64,000 nucleotides of DNA, taken from the NCBI RefSeq assembly GCF_905475345.1, contig NC_066587.1, positions 124,001 to 188,000 of the forward strand, written 5' to 3'. Shown here piece by piece: positions 59,174-64,000 of the stretch. Below the pieces are notes generated by a model. That model was not told the origin of the DNA. It ran no database searches and saw nothing but the letters and a program-made list of their open reading frames with translations. The position numbers and the translations under genes are program-made. The stretch is from Vespula vulgaris (taxonomy: Eukaryota > Arthropoda > Insecta > Hymenoptera > Vespidae). Every line of letters begins with the position of its first letter. Position 1 is the stretch's first letter.

Positions 59174-61450
59174 ATTGGCACTTGGGTCTTTGAAAAGAAG
59201 GGGAGGCGGATCGATCGCGTCTTGAAAGGTAAAGGCACATGGTCGATAGCCACTTATCGCGCTGTCAACGAGCGAACGACAACCTCGACCGATTCGAGGA
59301 GATAATCGCGTTTTCAGCCTGGATCGAACGTATTCGACCTATTGACGAGATTGTGTCTGAATTTAATCACGATCCGTCGATATCGTAGATTCGTTGGAAA
59401 AGGTTAGAACGCGGTAATAGACGCATGCGCGCACCAAGCCATAATTTAATGCCTTTTCTCGATGGGAATCCGCTCGTACGACGAGTGTTTCCAAAGTCCT
59501 CCTACCAAAGCGTTATCAAAAATTAATGTTGTCATCGAAGTTTCATATCTCGTTCGTACGTTTACGCGGATTCCCTCGCTCGCGCGTACCTTGTCGCACG
59601 TACCATCGCTAATCTCCGAACGTAGGATTCGTTAAGGAAAAGTAACAAATCGTCGCTCGCGTCTTACTCGCGTCATTGGGGAAAGAAAGATAGGGAGTGG
59701 GAGGAAGACTCGACCTAGACGCAAACCGAGACGGAGCCCCGCCCGATATATATTTAACTCGATCTTCCTCGTAGCGAAGGCATAGCGCGAAAATTTATCC
59801 ATTGGAGCGTGCACGCGATGTGTCGGCGCCCAGGATTCTAGGTTAGAAAATTCGCGAGTGCGGAAGAAACGTGCGCGCGCGCGTGCGTGCGTTCTTCGGC
59901 TCCGTCCCGGGGAGAGGACTCTCTCTCTCTCTCTCGTACCTCCCTCTCGAGGTACTTATCTCCGAGAGATAAGACGACGACAACGAATGTGTCGAGGAAA
60001 CAAGGCCGAGCTTTGATCGATGCCGTGCGTCGTCCTCTCTCGGAAAAGGAGGCGGTAGGGAAAAGATCGAATCCGTGCCTCGCTGGTATGTACGCTCGAG
60101 TCTTCTTTCCTTTTTTTTGGCTTGTTTCTTCCTCTTCTCTCGTCTCTCCTTTTCTGTTCTTTCCTTTCTTTTACCTCTTTCCGGTGTCCCTCTCCCGCGG
60201 TCGGACGTTCTCCGCCTTCCCGACAAATCCTCGTCCTTCGCTTCTCGGGCGCGTAACGCGGAATCGCATGCATCGACTTTTTTTTCCCTCCGACGTCCGT
60301 CGCGTTTTATTGGCTATTACAAAAGCAAATGTTGGATTAAGATCGACGAGACGGAGGAGAAAAAACGATCGACGCGATCGATCGGAAAAGGCGCGAAGGC
60401 CGGTGGTGGTTCTCCGAGGCGACAGCGATTAAAATAGACCGCGATTCGTCGGCTTAGTCATCGTCTATTATTAGGGATTTTCGTCGGTCGTCCGACGGTC
60501 TAGGAAAACTACGGTCTAGATCTCGAGGGCGAATGCGCGGCTCCTTGGCGTTTCGCTCGATTCCTCGGATGTGAGCAACTCGCGCGCGTTCCTCGATGCG
60601 GCGCGATTGATATCGGGGCGCGTGCGTTGAAGCAACGGCTCGCGATTTGAATACAAGTGGCACGTAAAACGGAACGGAAGCGCTCGACGCGACGACCTAA
60701 CCCCCATTCGTAATTACCTTATCCTACGTGCCTGCGAAGTCGACCGTCGATTTTTTCGCGTCGAATCTCGCGACTTTCGTCCCTTCTCCCTTCGCTCGCC
60801 GTTACGCGTCACGATCTCGCGTTGTTCGGCAAAGATGATCAAAAGCGGAAACGATCGTTCGGAACCGGTTCGTCCGAAAAAACGTGCTGCTCCAAGGTTC
60901 AAGGAATCACGAAGTTCCGTCGATTCGATCAATACGATTCCGCCGTTTGTTTTCGAACGATCGGAAGCGAGATCGACCGGTCTAACCTCTCGCGAATCCC
61001 CGAAGGCCTTCGGATTCTTTTATCTCCGATGGAACGACGTCTTCCGGATTATAAAAATTCTCGTTGCTTCGTACCATCGGATACGGAGTTTCTCGCTTTC
61101 CTTCGGTTTTGCGCCAAAAGCGTCTCGTTTCTCTCCCCCCCCCCCCCCCCGAGGGAGGGACGATCGCCGAACCAATCGTAAGAAACGAACTTACGCGTCT
61201 GGAATCGCGTTTATGGATATAACGACGCACGACTCCGAACGATCGATCCTTTATATATTCCGATCGTGTAGATGCGCGAGAGGGCTTCTACGAAGAACGT
61301 GGCCTTCGACCGACTCGGCGTCGCATTCGACGCAGTCGGATATATCGTGAATGGCCGACGATTTTAACGAACGAACGCCTGCCTCTTCCTCTCTCGATCG
61401 GCTTGAAAATTTTCGAGCGGCGTCTCGAGAATCGAGATCGTAATTTTTTC

Positions 61451-61475
61451 CGGTCGGTCGGTCGGTCGGTCGGTC
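61451..61475. repeat. (CGGT)6 tetranucleotide repeat
   Basis: Six CGGT units following TTTTTTC; intergenic. Confidence 0.85.
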
Positions 61476-63121
61476 CCGCGATCGAGGATCGAGCTGCGCG
61501 CCGTCCCGGAGTCCCGCGGCGATGCCGACGAGAACGCGTTCTCTTGAAAGAAGAAAAAAGAAAGGACAGAGAACAAGACGAAATAAAAAACGCTCGCGAG
61601 CGCTCGACAAGGTCGTCCGAGAGGATCTTTCTTCACCCGAATAACGATACGTTCGAACGGAGAATTTAGAGTAGCCTAATCGTAATCGTTCTCCATCCGA
61701 GCCAAGTTCGAGCGAGACCGCTCGATTTTATTTGCCTCTTCTACCGTTGGAACGGTCTCGACCTCGTCCGTCTCGTCTTCCTCCTTCTTCCTCTTTAGCC
61801 GACGTTCGAACGTCTACGTTGCGAAAGCCGAAGCCGATCGAAAAAAAAGCCGATCTAGCGTCACCGATCGAACGAATCGGACGAGGACGTTGCGGACCGA
61901 AGGAAGCGGCCCGTACTTCTCCGACACGGTCGTTCTTCGATCGCAACCTCTCCTTTTTTCCTTCATCGCAAATATGTAATTAGCTTCGCCGCCCGGCTCT
62001 CGACTCTTGCGCGTAGAAAATTACGTGGATATCTTACGAAAGACGTAACTCGGCGGTTTCGGTGTCGAAAAGAGGTCGTTTAGCAAACGATTCGGTGCTC
62101 GATGCCAATTATTATAATAGGTGCGAAATACTATCGGTCGGATCCATCCAACGAGTTCCTTCCGAAGAAGCGCGATCGAGCGTCGCGCCCTCTCTTCTTA
62201 CGGCGCAATTTCCGATTCTTCATAGGAGCGATATTACGTTCGATAGAATTTTCGACGACGACTTTTTACCTCCCCGATGGATACGATCGTTCCTCGGCGA
62301 AAGGAGGATGTGCGAATCTCTGACGTAGGGCTACGGATCAAGGTGTCGACTCGCCGATTCGTCGATCGCGAATACGCGTACTTTGCTATCTATTACGTCC
62401 ACCGCTAGGTACGTCGTAAATAATCGGAAAGCGATTCGACTTTTATGAAGAATGACACATCAAACGAACGTTCGCGTTCGTACTGTGTATAGGTCAAAAG
62501 GGTGCGCCATTGAATATAATCGATGTGTATATACGAAATGCGTCTGTTTATGTCCCCGTAATTATAAGTCCGACGTAAGATTACGTGACGGATTTGAAAA
62601 TGCGAACGTTCCGTTTTTCAGAATCGATCGATCGATCGATCTGCTCTGGACTTTGGTATCGTATCAAAGAGACGACCGTCGGAAAGAATCCTTGACCCGT
62701 TAGTACAAAGTCCACCTATTCGAACGAACGAATCGCTCGACCCGTTCCAAACCGATCCTTGGATCAAATCTTTCGGACGATTCTTCGACTTGGATCATCC
62801 GTATCGAGAATTATCCAAGAAATATATTTCCTACAAATTTTCTTACGATTCAATTAAATTCAATTTCTAGATAGTAGATAATCTGCAACGACTCGTGCCG
62901 ATTGGATCAAAATAATGATTCGAAAGACGGAAAAGTAAAAAAGAAATTGCGACGCGCTCGATGACTATTCGTTTTCTCGCGAATTCTCTCTCTGACGTCA
63001 ATCGACGTATTTCGTGCAACTAATCGAAGACAAAGACTATTTCGTTCGAACGCTTGGTCAAATTCCTATATTTACGTAGGTAATGCGGAGAGCCGCAGGC
63101 GCGTATTCGCGGGTACGTTCC

Positions 63122-63142
63122 TACGTACGTACGTACGTACGT
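63122..63142. repeat. (TACG)n self-complementary repeat
   Basis: Five TACG units; the tract is its own reverse complement. Similar shorter TACGTACG runs occur at 27420-27465 and 50575-50600. Confidence 0.8.
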
Positions 63143-64000
63143 GTAGGCACGATTAAGAGGTATACTCCTCGGCGCGATAAGAGAGTTGGAAAGAAGAGCG
63201 TGACATCGCGGAAGGTAGATGGGACGGGAGGCGTGTGTATCAACATGGCGACTCGGTTAAAAGCAATGAACCGACGTCGGGCCTGTCAGTCCGCAACTCG
63301 CGCGCTCGGTCCGCATGTTCCAAGCATACATACATACACGCACACACACACACACACATATATATAGACATATTTACATACATACACATATATATCTAAC
63401 AGTCGTAACTTGTCACCGATAGATCATACTCTCTCTCTCTCTCCCTTATTGCCGCTCGCCTTGCTTTTTCGGTGGCGGATTTGATACATTCCGCTATTGT
63501 TATTTTTTCTTCTCCTTTCATTTTCTCCACGCTTGATCGTGATTATTCGTAAAAAAGTTGTGATTACAAAAGCAAAGAGGAAAGAAAAGGGGGAGAGGGA
63601 GAGAGAGAGACAAAGTCGAGGAGAAGGAAGAAAGGAGAAAGTCGTTCGATCGGTTTATCTCGTTCATAGTGTTGTCGAGCAACGTTTGTGTGTGTGCGTC
63701 GGGTTCTTATAAAATCGGCGTTATTACGCCAATCTATTACGCATACGGGACTACGTTGGACTTTCTTGGAGATTTTGGTAAGCGATAAATGCGTCATCGT
63801 CCGCGCCTCATTCATTTTCTATTCGCGTTTCGTTGAGATTCATCCAAGAAGAAGAGAAAGAAGAATCTCGATTCGATTCGCAATTGCGTACGATCAATTT
63901 CGGCTAAATTTCACAACCTCTTACGCGAGGGAGGTATCGATAGGAGATGGTGAGAGAGAGAGAGAGGGGGGGAGAGAGAGACGCAGCGAAAAGTCTTGCA

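Larger units (their letters stand above)
58341..64000. other. Right-hand 5.7 kb, no recognised gene
   Basis: I see no recognisable gene. The stretch contains GA (58341-58366), GGACGA/GGGCGA (59117-59173), CGGT (61451-61475), TACG (63122-63142), CA/TA (63334-63366) and GA (63951-63983) repeats, plus a run of 14 C at 61137. A CAACATGGCG (YY1/Pho-like) is at 63243. Confidence 0.45.

Noticed and set aside
58923..59253. Ser-Pro-rich and Leu-Ala-rich minus-strand frames
   Set aside because: The hexanucleotide repeat keeps all frames open. The part after the repeat is less biased but too short, and no exon partner was found.
1..64000. tRNA, rRNA, CRISPR arrays and transposases
   Set aside because: Scanning for B-box-like GGTTCGAANCC found only isolated GGTTCGAA without tRNA arms. 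No regularly spaced repeats with unique spacers and no transposase or reverse-transcriptase motifs were recognised.

Overview
The window is nuclear DNA of an insect, most likely an aculeate hymenopteran (bee, wasp or ant). The evidence is spliced genes with GT-AG introns, CpG- and TCGA-rich intergenic DNA, very many (GA)n/(CT)n microsatellites, and animal housekeeping genes beside an insect-type ELOVL cluster. The order is inferred from overall character, not from an alignment.

Six protein-coding genes could be rebuilt exon by exon with intact frames and splice sites. Four encode ELOVL fatty-acid elongases: ELOVL-A (minus, 1410-2766, 321 aa), ELOVL-B (plus, 18559-21552, 300 aa), ELOVL-C (plus, 35861-37006, 326 aa) and ELOVL-D (plus, 44156-52019, 328 aa). 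All four keep the family motifs KxxExxDT, HxxHH, NxxxHxxMYxYY and TxxQxxQ. The other two are a head-to-head housekeeping pair between ELOVL-B and ELOVL-C: NDUFB7 (minus, 23917-24730), a complex I subunit, and SNRPA1/U2A' (plus, 25126-26172), a spliceosomal protein. Their ATGs are 395 bp apart and the gap holds an NRF-1-like palindrome.

Layout: 1-1.4 kb, repeats and 3' flank of ELOVL-A; 1.4-2.8 kb, ELOVL-A; 2.8-18 kb, no recognisable gene; 18-21.6 kb, ELOVL-B; 21.6-23.9 kb, 3' flanks; 23.9-26.2 kb, NDUFB7/SNRPA1; 26.2-35.9 kb, no recognised gene but two coding-looking orphan segments; 35.9-37 kb, ELOVL-C; 37-44.1 kb, repeat-rich upstream region of ELOVL-D; 44.1-52 kb, ELOVL-D; 52.2-58.3 kb, a diverged tandem duplication of the ELOVL-D downstream/3'UTR region; 58.3-64 kb, no recognised gene.

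The elongases would catalyse the condensation step of very-long-chain fatty acid synthesis in the ER. In insects this feeds cuticular hydrocarbons, waxes and pheromones. ELOVL-C and -D are the closest pair, gap-free through at least residue 187. ELOVL-A and -B carry a different histidine-box context. The four genes differ in intron positions and in C-terminal ER-retrieval signals, so this is an old, diverged cluster rather than a recent array.

The most unusual object is the 52.2-58.3 kb duplication. A unit of about 2.8 kb directly downstream of the ELOVL-D stop is repeated as a unit of about 3.3 kb with no coding sequence. Its ends lie in GA-rich tracts. Most of it has diverged, but islands remain nearly identical (one matches at 113 of 118 positions), and each unit keeps two UGUACAUA (Pumilio-type) motifs and an AATAAA signal. 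It may be a duplicated 3'UTR cassette giving ELOVL-D two alternative ends. No tRNA, rRNA, CRISPR array or recognisable transposase was found.
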